64,000 nucleotides of DNA from Streptomyces sp. NBC_01707. Its GTDB lineage: Bacteria > Actinomycetota > Actinomycetes > Streptomycetales > Streptomycetaceae. A program made the translations under genes and the position numbers. Of this stretch, positions 1 through 7,695 are shown one piece after another. Under the pieces are notes generated by a model. The model worked only from the letters and a program-made list of their open reading frames with translations, ran no database searches and was not told where the DNA came from. The DNA is taken from assembly GCF_041438805.1 (NCBI RefSeq), contig NZ_CP109190.1, positions 9,513,547 through 9,577,546 of the forward strand, given 5' to 3'. Every line of letters begins with the position of its first letter. Position 1 is the stretch's first letter.

Positions 1-63
1 CGCCGATCGGCGGGCTCCTGCGTGCCAGGACGCAATCTGCTGCGTAAAGTGCCACCCTCAGGC

Positions 64-80
64 TGTCCGCAGAACGGACG
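64..80. promoter_or_regulatory. Putative IclR operator upstream of the iclR-type gene
   Basis: TGTCCG (64-69), five bases, then CGGACG (75-80): an inverted repeat about 50 bases before the regulator start at 133. The same TGTCCG/CGGACA half-sites recur before the CoA-transferase gene at 1030, so autoregulation plus control of the operon is the simplest reading. Binding is inferred. Confidence 0.5.
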
Positions 81-132
81 ATCGTTGCCACTTCCTGGTC
101 ATCACGACCACAGCACACCAAGAGGAGACCCC

Positions 133-954
133 ATGCCCCGCGAAGGAACAGGGCCCGATTTCATCGAGGCGCTGGCCCGAGGACTGGAGGTGATCACCGC
201 GTTCCAGCCCCGGCAGCCGGTGATGTCGCTGACCGACATGTCGAACGCGACGGGGCTGGCCAGGCCGACCGCCCGCCGGATCCTGCTCACCCTGGCCGAG
301 CTGGGATACGTACGGCAGCAGGCCGGTGGGTTTGCGCTCACCCCCCGGGTGCTCGACCTCGGCGTCGCCTACGTCCGCTCGATGGGGCTGTGGGACGTGG
401 CGCGGCCGCACCTGGAGTGGCTGGTCGAGCGTACGAATGAGTCCTGTTCGATCGCGCAGCTCGACGGCTCGGACATCGTTTACGTTTCCCGGGTGTCCGT
501 GCCGAAGATCGTCGCGCTCGCTGTGCAGATCGGGACCAGATTCCCGGCGCTCCAGACGTCTTTGGGCAAGGTCCTGCTGGCTGCGCTGCCGTCGGACGAG
601 GTGGCCCGGATCCTGGCCGAGCCGAGCCGCTCGGGCCTGGCCCCGGTGTGGCAGCCGGACCGTGCGGAATGGGAGGCGGGGCTGCGGGAGGTCCGCGCGC
701 GGGGCTGGGCGATGACCGACGAGCAGCTCGCGAGGGGTATCCGATCGGTGGCCGCGCCACTGCGCGACGGATCCGGGCGCGTCATCGCGAGTGTCAATGT
801 GAACGCGCATGCTGCCGAGACCTCGGTGGAGGTCCTGCTCAACGACTATCTGCCGCTTCTCCTGCAGGCCGCGGGCGAAATCAGCGTGGACTTCGCACGG
901 CTCGAGTCCGCGCCGCACGTGATCCGGCCGACGGGCGCGGTCCGGAAACCTTGA
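133..954 (+). CDS. IclR family transcriptional regulator (PcaR/PobR-like)
   Basis: 273 residues. The N-terminal winged helix-turn-helix (about residues 10-75) has the family sequence FIEALARGLEVI and an HTH around TGLARPTARRILLTL. The C-terminal IclR effector domain (about 90-260) includes FPALQTSLGKVLLAAL and a terminal GRVIASVNV strand. The ATG at 133 is chosen because AGAGGAG lies just upstream (121-127); the frame is open from base 22 but has no better start. IclR proteins of this type control aromatic-acid catabolism, and the next genes encode a CoA-transferase, a lyase and a ring-cleaving dioxygenase. Operator-like repeats lie on both sides. The effector is not deducible. Confidence 0.9.
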   Translation: MPREGTGPDFIEALARGLEVITAFQPRQPVMSLTDMSNATGLARPTARRILLTLAELGYVRQQAGGFALTPRVLDLGVAYVRSMGLWDVARPHLEWLVERTNESCSIAQLDGSDIVYVSRVSVPKIVALAVQIGTRFPALQTSLGKVLLAALPSDEVARILAEPSRSGLAPVWQPDRAEWEAGLREVRARGWAMTDEQLARGIRSVAAPLRDGSGRVIASVNVNAHAAETSVEVLLNDYLPLLLQAAGEISVDFARLESAPHVIRPTGAVRKP

Positions 955-963
955 CGTCCACGC

Positions 964-1013
964 TGTCCGCGACTCAGAATCACATCAGCGGACACTTGTC
1001 CGTTGATCGGACA
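964..1013. promoter_or_regulatory. Putative IclR operator array before the catabolic operon
   Basis: Contains TGTCCG (964-969), then CGGACA (989-994), TGTCCG (997-1002) and CGGACA (1008-1013). The last three form two overlapping palindromes: CGGACA-CT-TGTCCG, and TGTCCG-N5-CGGACA with the same N5 spacing as at 64-80. It lies between the iclR stop (954) and the CoA-transferase start (1030), the expected operator/promoter position. Confidence 0.55.
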
Positions 1014-1029
1014 GAAAGAGGCAAGGTCG

Positions 1030-2220
1030 ATGTCAGAGAGCGTCACTTCCGCTCGCTCGGGTGTCGCGGGGCCACTGTCCGGAGTGCTGGTGGCGGATTT
1101 CTCGCGGATCCTTGCCGGGCCGTACGCCACCATGCTGCTGGCGGACCTGGGGGCCGACGTCGTCAAGGTCGAGGGGCGCCACGGTGACGACACCCGGACC
1201 TGGATGCCTCCTGTACGGGGTGAGGTCTCGACCTACTACCTCGGGATCAACCGTGGGAAGCGCTCGATCGCACTGGACCTCCGTGACGAGGCCGACGCCG
1301 CCATCGCGCGTGAACTGGCGCGCCGCGCGGACGTGGTGATCGAGAACTTCAAACCCGGCGGGCTGGCGAAGTACGGGCTGGACTTCGAGGCGGTCCACCG
1401 CGACAACCCTGGCGTGATCTACACGTCGATCACGGGGTTCGGCTCAGGTTCGGGTCGCCACGTGCCCGGTTACGACCTCATGGTGCAGGCCATCTCGGGC
1501 TTGATGAGCCTGACGGGCGATCCGGACGGGCCGCCCTTCCGGGCCGGGATCTCCGTGTTCGACGTGATGGCCGGCAACCACGCCACGATCGGCATCCTGG
1601 CAGCGCTGCGCCACCGCGACGCGACCGGCGACGGCCAGCTCGTCGAGGTGAACCTGCTGTCCTCGGCGCTCACCGGACTGGTAAACCACAGCTCGGCCTT
1701 CGTCGCAGGCGGAACCGTGCCGTACCGGATGGGCAACGCCCACCCCAGCGTGTTCCCGTACGAACCACTGCCCACCGCGGACAACGACCTCATCGTGACC
1801 GCCGCCAACGACGGGCAGTTCCGCAAGCTGTGCGAGGTACTCGGCATCCCCGAGGTCGCCGACGACTCGCGCTTCGCCCGCAATGCGGACCGCACGGCCA
1901 ACCGCGAGCAGCTCCGGCCGCTCCTGGTCGAACAGCTGGCCGCACGCGGTGCCAACGAATGGTTCGAGCTGCTGGTCGACGCCGGCGTGCCGAGCGGGCC
2001 GATCAACACCATCGACGGTGGGTTCGCCATGGCCGAGCGGTTCGAGCTGGAACCGATCGTCACCGTCGGAGAGGGGGAGCGCGCGGTACCCACGACACGT
2101 CACCCGATCCGCTTCTCCGCCACGCCGGCCACCTATCGGCTGCCGCCGCCGGAGCTCGACGAACACGGCGACGCGCTCCGCAAGTGGTTGTCCGAGCCCG
2201 AGGAGGCAAACCGTGACTGA
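1030..2220 (+). CDS. CaiB/BaiF (class III) CoA-transferase
   Basis: 396 residues, normal for the family. Transfers CoA between carboxylic acids. Visible motifs: the N-terminal block VLVADFSRILAGPYATMLLADLGADVVKVE (two segments, residues about 20-48), NRGKRSIALDL (about 74-84), and GYDLMVQAISGLM (about 147-159), whose Asp (about 149) is the expected catalytic residue. ATG 1030 follows AAAGAGG. The stop overlaps the GTG start of the next gene by 8 bases, so the two are translationally coupled. With that lyase-like gene and the downstream dioxygenase it probably activates a dicarboxylic or ring-cleavage product as a CoA ester; the substrate is unknown. Confidence 0.9.
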   Translation: MSESVTSARSGVAGPLSGVLVADFSRILAGPYATMLLADLGADVVKVEGRHGDDTRTWMPPVRGEVSTYYLGINRGKRSIALDLRDEADAAIARELARRADVVIENFKPGGLAKYGLDFEAVHRDNPGVIYTSITGFGSGSGRHVPGYDLMVQAISGLMSLTGDPDGPPFRAGISVFDVMAGNHATIGILAALRHRDATGDGQLVEVNLLSSALTGLVNHSSAFVAGGTVPYRMGNAHPSVFPYEPLPTADNDLIVTAANDGQFRKLCEVLGIPEVADDSRFARNADRTANREQLRPLLVEQLAARGANEWFELLVDAGVPSGPINTIDGGFAMAERFELEPIVTVGEGERAVPTTRHPIRFSATPATYRLPPPELDEHGDALRKWLSEPEEANRD

Positions 2221-3052
2221 GCCGCACACCCGCCCCGTGTATCGCACTGCCCTGGGCGCGTCCGACCTGAAGACCATCACCCTGCTCGGTCATGACCTGG
2301 CCGAGGACATCATGGGTTCGGTGGGCTTCGGTGAACTGGCGTTCTGGCTGGCCACGCAGCGGCGGCCGAGCCCCGGAGAGACACGGGTCTTCGAGGCGGT
2401 GCTCGCCGCGCTGGCCGACCACGGGTTCACCCCCACTGCCATCGTCACCCGGCTGACGTACCTGTCCGCGCCGGACTCCATCCAGGGCGCCCTCGCCGCC
2501 GGCCTGCTCGGCGGCGGCTCGCGATTCCTCGGCGTCACCGAGGACACCGGCCGATTCCTGCACGACGTGCTGGAGTCGCTCCGCGGCGCTGTGCCGTCCG
2601 ACGAAGCGGGCTGGGACGAGGTGGCATTGCGCACGGTGCAGGAGCAGCGCGCAGCCGCGAAATTCGTGCCCGGGCTGGGACACCACGTCCACAAGGCGGG
2701 CGATCCCCGGACGCCGAGACTGATGCAGATCGCGACGGAGGAGGGTCTGTTCGGTCCGCACCTGTCGCTGTTCGCCGCCATCGGCCGGGTCCATCCGGAC
2801 GTGCTGGGCAAGACGCTGCCGCTCAACGGGGCGGGCGTCTGCGGCGCCGCGCTCGCCGATCTCGGCCTGCCACTGCCGCTGCTTCGCGGGTTCGCGCTGC
2901 TGGCCCGCGCCGCCGGACTGATCGGGCAGCTCGCCGAGGAACTTCGCCACCCGGTCGCGCGTGACGTCTTCCTCTCGGTCGACCTCAACAACACCTCCGT
3001 TGCGCCGGACCCCTTCACCCTCGATCCGTTGGGAGAAGGCCGCACCGGCTGA
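2213..3052 (+). CDS. Citrate synthase-like / citryl-CoA lyase family protein
   Basis: 279 residues, starting at GTG 2213 inside the end of the CoA-transferase gene. Related to the C-terminal part of citrate synthase: helical, with GLGHHVHKAGDPRTPRL (about residues 159-175) matching the GxGHxV...DPR segment that binds acyl-CoA. Shorter than citrate synthase (about 370-430), as in stand-alone citryl-CoA lyase-type proteins. Where citrate synthases carry a catalytic Asp, this protein reads LPLNGAGVCGAAL, so lyase rather than synthase chemistry is plausible. Coupling to the CoA-transferase suggests that the transferase makes a CoA thioester that this enzyme cleaves. That pathway is an inference. 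Confidence 0.8.
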   Translation: MTEPHTRPVYRTALGASDLKTITLLGHDLAEDIMGSVGFGELAFWLATQRRPSPGETRVFEAVLAALADHGFTPTAIVTRLTYLSAPDSIQGALAAGLLGGGSRFLGVTEDTGRFLHDVLESLRGAVPSDEAGWDEVALRTVQEQRAAAKFVPGLGHHVHKAGDPRTPRLMQIATEEGLFGPHLSLFAAIGRVHPDVLGKTLPLNGAGVCGAALADLGLPLPLLRGFALLARAAGLIGQLAEELRHPVARDVFLSVDLNNTSVAPDPFTLDPLGEGRTG

Positions 3053-3365
3053 CGCCGCCTCCATCCGGCAGCAGGCCGAGAGCGTGCCCCCGCACCGCGC
3101 ACGACACGGCATCGACGTCCGGCCGTCGGAGGGTCAGGCCGAGGAAGAGGCGGTGCTCGGCCGTGAGGCCGACCCCGGCCCGCCTCAGCCGCGCGGGCCC
3201 GTTGCCCGGCGCTCGCTGATCAGCGTTGCGACCACGGGTCGGACCCGATCGACGACGAGGGCGCGCGCATGGAGCTCGGCCGCCGGGTACGCCCACCAGC
3301 CGCCCGGCGGCAACCGGCAGCACAACGGTCGTCACCACATCCGCAAGGCATACCGAGGAGCAACC
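3053..3365. other. Intergenic stretch without a recognisable gene
   Basis: 313 bases between the lyase-like gene and the dioxygenase. Open frames exist on both strands, as expected from the GC content, but none has a recognisable domain. It may hold a separate promoter for the dioxygenase gene; no clear -35/-10 pair was seen. Confidence 0.4.
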
Positions 3366-4223
3366 ATGTTTGTCGACGAGGACAACATCACCGACCTTGC
3401 CGTTCAGCGCTGGGCCACCGCCCACTCGCCGCGTCTGGCGGAGTTGATGACCGCGTTGGTCCGGCACCTGCACGCGTTTGCCCGGGACGTGCAGCTGACC
3501 GAAGACGAATGGATGGCCGCGATCGAATGGCTGACCGCGGCCGGCCGGATAAGCAGTGAGAAGCGTCAGGAACTCATTCTTACCTCCGACGTGCTCGGAC
3601 TGAGCATGCTCGTGGTGCAGCTGAACAACAGGTACTCGCCGCAGGCGACCCCCGCCACCGTGCTGGGGCCGTTCCACATCGACGGGTCGCCCGCAGCGTC
3701 GTACGGCTTCGACATGTCGGACGGCATTCCGGGAACACCGCTGTTCTTCACCGGCAAGGTCACCGACATTGAGGGCGAACCCGTTGCTCACGCCGTACTC
3801 GACGCATGGCAGGCCGATGCCGACGGCACCTACGAGTCCCAGATGCCCGACATCGACGAAGCCCGCCTGCGGGCGAAGTACCGGACCCGGGAGGACGGCA
3901 CCTACTGCATCCGCACCATCGCGCCACGCGGGTACGCCATCCCGATGGACGGCCCAGTGGGTGACCTGATGCGCAGGACCGACATCAGCTACTTCCGTCC
4001 CGCTCACGTCCATTTCCTCATCGAGGAGCCGGGGTACCAGCGGCTGATCACCCACCTGTTCCAGGAGGGCAGCGAGTATCTCGACAGCGACGTGGTCTTC
4101 GGTACGAAGGACGCGCTGGTCGTGCGGTTCACCGAGCGACCGGCAGGAGTCGCACCCGACGGAAGCACTCTCGAAGAGCCCTACCTACACGCCGAGTACG
4201 ACTTCGTCCTGCAACCCGACTGA
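3366..4223 (+). CDS. Intradiol ring-cleavage dioxygenase (catechol/hydroxyquinol 1,2-dioxygenase type)
   Basis: 285 residues. An N-terminal helical dimerisation domain (about 1-100) precedes the beta-sandwich catalytic domain. The Fe(III) ligands are all visible: Tyr156 (GTYESQ), Tyr190 (RGYAIP), His214 and His216 (RPAHVHF). Their spacing matches the known family pattern Y-x(33-35)-Y-x23-H-x-H. The domain architecture and length fit hydroxyquinol or chlorocatechol 1,2-dioxygenases, which open catecholic rings between the hydroxyls to give muconate-type acids. ATG 3366 follows CGAGGAGC. Downstream of the CoA-transferase/lyase pair and in the same orientation, it is likely part of the same IclR regulon. 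Exact substrate unknown. Confidence 0.92.
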   Translation: MFVDEDNITDLAVQRWATAHSPRLAELMTALVRHLHAFARDVQLTEDEWMAAIEWLTAAGRISSEKRQELILTSDVLGLSMLVVQLNNRYSPQATPATVLGPFHIDGSPAASYGFDMSDGIPGTPLFFTGKVTDIEGEPVAHAVLDAWQADADGTYESQMPDIDEARLRAKYRTREDGTYCIRTIAPRGYAIPMDGPVGDLMRRTDISYFRPAHVHFLIEEPGYQRLITHLFQEGSEYLDSDVVFGTKDALVVRFTERPAGVAPDGSTLEEPYLHAEYDFVLQPD

Positions 4224-4333
4224 CGCGGCACCGGCCGCGCATGCGGTGAACGTTCAACGACTGCGGGGGGTGGATCCGTCGAAGTCGCGAATGCTGCGCC
4301 GAAGCCCGCTGCGGGCGCAGCATTCGCGGACAG

Positions 4334-4504
4334 TCAGAGCCGGAAGGCCTCGGTGGCGTACTCCCAGAGCCGGTCCGCCGACTCCGGATCGAGCGCGTGG
4401 GTCGCGAAGCCTCCGGACGGCGCCTCGTCGCCCTGGACGGCCCGTGCCTCCTGGTTGTCCTCGAAGTAGCGGCCGGTCACACCGTCCACCAACGGCGGGT
4501 GCTC
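4334..4504 (-). pseudogene. C-terminal remnant of an SDR oxidoreductase
   Basis: Reading 4504 to 4334 gives about 56 residues, including GVTGRYFEDNQEA and ALDPESADRLWEYA, the characteristic C-terminus of light-dependent-reductase/retinol-dehydrogenase-like SDRs. No Rossmann domain precedes it: the frame runs directly into the stop codon of the hydrolase at 4505. A truncated remnant joined to the hydrolase gene by recombination. Confidence 0.75.
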
Positions 4505-5218
4505 TCACTCCACGGCAGCATTGAGGAGAATCTGCGCCAGCGCGCGCGGCTGGGAGAACATCGGCCAATGGCCGGTGTCCATCTTGACCAGCCGCCAGCG
4601 CTTGCTGTTCAGCAGCTCGGTCACATCTTCGTCGGGCTCGGCGTCGTCAGGCTCGGTCCCCGGCATCACGCACAGGATGTATGTCGCCGGAAGTTCACCG
4701 AGCGGCCCCGCCAGCACAGCGGGCTCGGTCAGCGTGGCACCTGGGTGAGGCGTCGAGCCACGCACGAGGCGTGCGATCTGCTCATGGGTGAGACCTTCGC
4801 CGTCGTAATGAGCGGCTGGTGCGAGCGGCCAAAACCCTCCGTTCTCGGCGATCGATGCCTCCACTGCCGCCCCGCCGTCCGGCCAGGCGGAGACAAACGA
4901 CTCGCCGTCAGTTGGAACACTTGAGTCGACGAATACCACGCGGGCCAGTCGGTCACCGATCCGCTCCGCGGCCTGACCCACCGGGATGCCCGAGTAGCTG
5001 TGACCCACCAGGACTACGTCACGCAGACCCTGGCGTTCTACCTCGGCAACGATGTCCTGGACGTGCGTCGCTTGCCCCGCCGGTACACCCTGCTTGTCAG
5101 CAAGACCGGACAGCGTCAACGGATAGACGCCGTGGCCAGCCGCGCGCAGATGCGGCACCACCTCGCCCCACGCCCACGCCCCGAGCCGTGCACCTGCAAC
5201 CAGCACGAAATTCACCAT
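4505..5218 (-). CDS. Alpha/beta fold hydrolase
   Basis: 237 residues, the usual length of small Streptomyces alpha/beta hydrolases. The N-terminus FVLVAGARLGAWAW is the oxyanion strand-turn (usually LVHGAWxGxW; the His is Ala here). The nucleophile elbow VGHSYSG carries Ser about 74. A conserved Asp-bearing strand VVFVDSS (about 93-99) and the terminal His in DTGHWPMFSQP (about 217) complete the triad. Probably an esterase or C-C hydrolase; substrate unknown. Transcribed opposite to the dioxygenase. The SDR remnant begins directly after its stop. Confidence 0.88.
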   Translation of the reverse strand: MVNFVLVAGARLGAWAWGEVVPHLRAAGHGVYPLTLSGLADKQGVPAGQATHVQDIVAEVERQGLRDVVLVGHSYSGIPVGQAAERIGDRLARVVFVDSSVPTDGESFVSAWPDGGAAVEASIAENGGFWPLAPAAHYDGEGLTHEQIARLVRGSTPHPGATLTEPAVLAGPLGELPATYILCVMPGTEPDDAEPDEDVTELLNSKRWRLVKMDTGHWPMFSQPRALAQILLNAAVE

Positions 5219-5251
5219 GCCCGCACCGTAGCCGGGCAGCCTGACGATCTC

Positions 5252-5575
5252 CTAGAAAATACTTTCGATACACGCCATAGGGGCTGGCGGAATCGGGTGG
5301 CCGGTGTGCAGGATCTCGTCGGAGAGTTCGGGCTGGACGTGGCATACGGCGCGGGCGAGCATCAGCGCGCCGACCATTTCGCTGAGCAGGCGGATGGCCT
5401 TGTGGCGGGCCTCGGCCGGGTCGAACTCGTGGCCCTTCTCCTCGGCTTCGCGCAGGAACTCGGCGGCGAAGCCGGTGAGGTAACCCTCGACGCCTTCGGC
5501 GTACGCGCTCTGCATGGCTTCGCTGTGCCGTCCGGCGTCGGCGACCAGGGAGGCGGAGGGACAGCCTTCGCCTCC
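5252..5575 (-). pseudogene. TetR family regulator, C-terminal half only
   Basis: Reads CPSASLVADAGRHSEAMQ then a helical TetR_C-like domain (KAIRLLSEMVGALMLARAV). The DNA-binding N-terminus is absent: at about 5575 the sequence switches to an unrelated reductase fragment on the other strand. Cannot act as a DNA-binding repressor. Confidence 0.7.
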
Positions 5576-5893
5576 CCGCCCCCGCACACGAAGATCGCCG
5601 ACCTGGGCGAGCTGACCGGGAGCGAACACGTCGCCTCACTGCTGCCCGGAGCTCGCGTCGTCAAGGCGTTCAACACCCTCTACGGCCAGTACATCGCAGC
5701 CGACCCGCGCCACCAGGCCGGACGCCAGGTGCTGTTCCTCGCCGGTGACGACGCCGACGCCAAGACCACCGTCAAGGGCCTCACCGCCGCCTTCGGCTTC
5801 GCCCCCGTCGACCTCGGCTCCTTGCGCGAGGGCGGACGCCTCATGCAGCTCGGCGGCCCACTCTCCGGCCTCCACGCCCTCGAACAGGACTGA
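5576..5893 (+). pseudogene. C-terminal fragment of an F420/NADP reductase-like protein
   Basis: About 105 residues: GARVVKAFNTLYGQYIAADP, then FGFAPVDLGSLREGGRLMQ and GGPLSGLH, typical of the C-terminal half of NADPH-dependent F420 reductase-like proteins. The N-terminal GxGxxG NADP site is missing. The in-frame upstream sequence belongs to the antisense of the TetR fragment, so this is a chimeric junction, not a gene start. Confidence 0.7.
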
Positions 5894-5958
5894 GCCGGGC
5901 CCTCGCCCATTCCTCGCTCTCCTCCTCATCCACCCCCCTCAGCACAAGGAAGTTGCTC

Positions 5959-7065
5959 ATGACCACCACCCAGCCCCTGCTGCAGCCCGTCCGTCTCGGC
6001 GCGCTGGAGCTCCCCAACAGCGTCGTCATGGCTCCCATGACCCGCGCCCGCGCCCAGAACGCCGAGCTGGCCCCCACCGACCTGCACGCGACCTACTACG
6101 CACAGCGCGCCGGCGCCGGCCTGATCGTCACCGAGGGAACCTGGGTCAACGCCGACGCGATCGGTTTCATCCACGCGCCCGGCATCTACAGCGACACGCA
6201 GACCGCCGGCTGGGTGAAGGTCACCGAAGCCGTCCACGAGGCCGGCGGGCGGATCGTCTCCCAGTTCGGCCATCTCGGCGCGGCCTAGCACCCCGACCAC
6301 CTCGGCGGCCGCCTGCCCGCCGGACCCTCGGCCATCAACCCCGGCGAGAAGTCCTTCACCCCCTCCGGCCCGAAGGACACCGTCACCCCGCGCGCCTACG
6401 CCGCCGCTGAGATCGCGGCCACCATCGCCGACTACCGTCAGGCGGCCGAGAACGCCCGCCGCGCCGGCTTCGACGGCGTGGAAATCCACGCCCATCAGTC
6501 CCACTTGATCCCGCAGTTCCTCAACCCACGTCTCAACCAGCGCACCGACGCCTACGGAGGCAGCAGCGAGAAGCGGGCCCAGTTCCTCCTCGACATCCTT
6601 GACGTCGTCGGTGACGTGTGGGGCAGCGACCGCATCAGCGTGAAGATGTCCCCGGGCTGGGCCAACGGAACCACGTTCACCGCGGACGAGGAGACACTCG
6701 CCGACTACGACCAGCTGCTCAAGAAGCTCAACGACAGCAACCTGGCCTACCTGCACCTCCTGGGCACCCCCGGCACCATCGAGGAGCGCATCGCCCTCTT
6801 CTCCCGGTACCGCGCCCACTACCAGGGCAACATCGTCGCCAACCTCGGCTTCACCCAGGCCCTCGGCAACGAGATCCTCGACCACGGGATCGTCAACGCG
6901 GTCTCCTTCGGCGCCCCCTTCATCGCCAACCCCGACCTGGTCGAGCGCTTCGCGCAGGGCCACCCGCTGGCCGACGGCGACCGGGACACCTACTACGCCG
7001 GTCACACCGAGGGCTACACCGACTACCCGCCTTCACCGGCAACTGAGCAAGGAAGGTCTCCGTGA
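5959..7065 (+). pseudogene. Old yellow enzyme-type alkene reductase interrupted by one amber codon
   Basis: ATG 5959 follows AAGGAAG. The TIM-barrel FMN enzyme reads normally through RLGALELPNSVVMAPMTRAR and GLIVTEGTWV up to GHLGAA, then TAG (6286-6288), then continues in the same frame with HPDHLGGRLP, FDGVEIHAHQSHLIPQF, NQRTDAYGGSSEKRAQF and KMSPGWANG. Family members have Ser or a similar residue where the stop lies, so one base change (for example TCG to TAG) would explain it. The substrate-binding His-x-x-Asn motif reads HAHQ, and the usual Tyr two residues on is His, so the active site also departs from the family. Either a recent pseudogene or a sequence error. The end overlaps the next remnant (GTGA). 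Confidence 0.8.
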
Positions 7066-7406
7066 GCAGCAACATCCGAGCAATGATCGCAAACGTGGAA
7101 GTAGAGAACCTCGAAGACGCGGTCCCTCTCCACCAGGACCTGCCCGGGGCCGCGGAAGTCCGCCGATTCCCCTACCGCGAACGGAGTTGGCACTGGTAGG
7201 CCCCTTCCTGCTCCACTCCGGCCCGCTGGAGAAGTACGTCTCGCAGAACGCGACCGTCATCGTCGAATCCCTGACCCCCGTTCTCGACACCCTCGCCAGC
7301 CGGCGCCGAGATCCTCGAAGCACCCAACGAAGTACCCAACGGCACCAGGACCGTCGCCCGCCACCCGGACGGCTCTGTCTTCGAGTACATGCAGCCCCGC
7401 GCTTGA
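7062..7406 (+). pseudogene. VOC (glyoxalase-like) protein with two frameshifts
   Basis: From GTG 7062 the frame reads MIANVEVENLEDAVPL and AAEVRRFPY. It shifts near 7175-7183 to LALVGPFLLHSGPLEKY and VIVESLTPVLDTLA, then shifts again near 7300 to GAEILEAPNEVP and ARHPDGSVFEYMQPRA with a stop at 7404-7406. Joined, these give a single-domain vicinal oxygen chelate protein of about 113 residues. AAGGAAGG precedes the start, and the start overlaps the upstream reductase remnant. Not functional as read. Confidence 0.75.
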
Positions 7407-7539
7407 GCCCCGAGCGCCGCAGCACCACTCCACTGCTCGTGAGGCCAGCATCGGGCCGACATCACGAGCACTGTCAACACCCGCGGATGGGACGAACTCG
7501 TTGCTCCGGCTGGTGCTCCCCAAGCCGCCGCGAAGCGCC

Positions 7540-7603
7540 ATCGCTCCAGGCGCTGGCGACGCCGTCGCGGCTGTACATCCTCGCTCGCCTTCGCCAGCTG
7601 TAG
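7540..7603 (+). pseudogene. Possible ArsR-type HTH fragment
   Basis: Twenty residues, LQALATPSRLYILARLRQL, resemble the first helices of ArsR-family repressors (LxALxxPxRLxIL) and are followed by a stop. Too short for more than a tentative call; it fits the pattern of gene ends stacked in this segment. Confidence 0.35.
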
Positions 7604-7695
7604 ACCACGTCTTCGGATTCTCGAGTAGCTCAGCGCGACCGTGGACAGGAGGGGAGGAGCTGGACCTTGGGCCAGTGGCACAGGCAAACGGCAGT

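Noticed and set aside
5000..5893. A 297-codon plus-strand frame from 5000 to 5893 as one gene
   Set aside because: Only its last third resembles a reductase; the first two-thirds are antisense to the hydrolase and TetR fragment.
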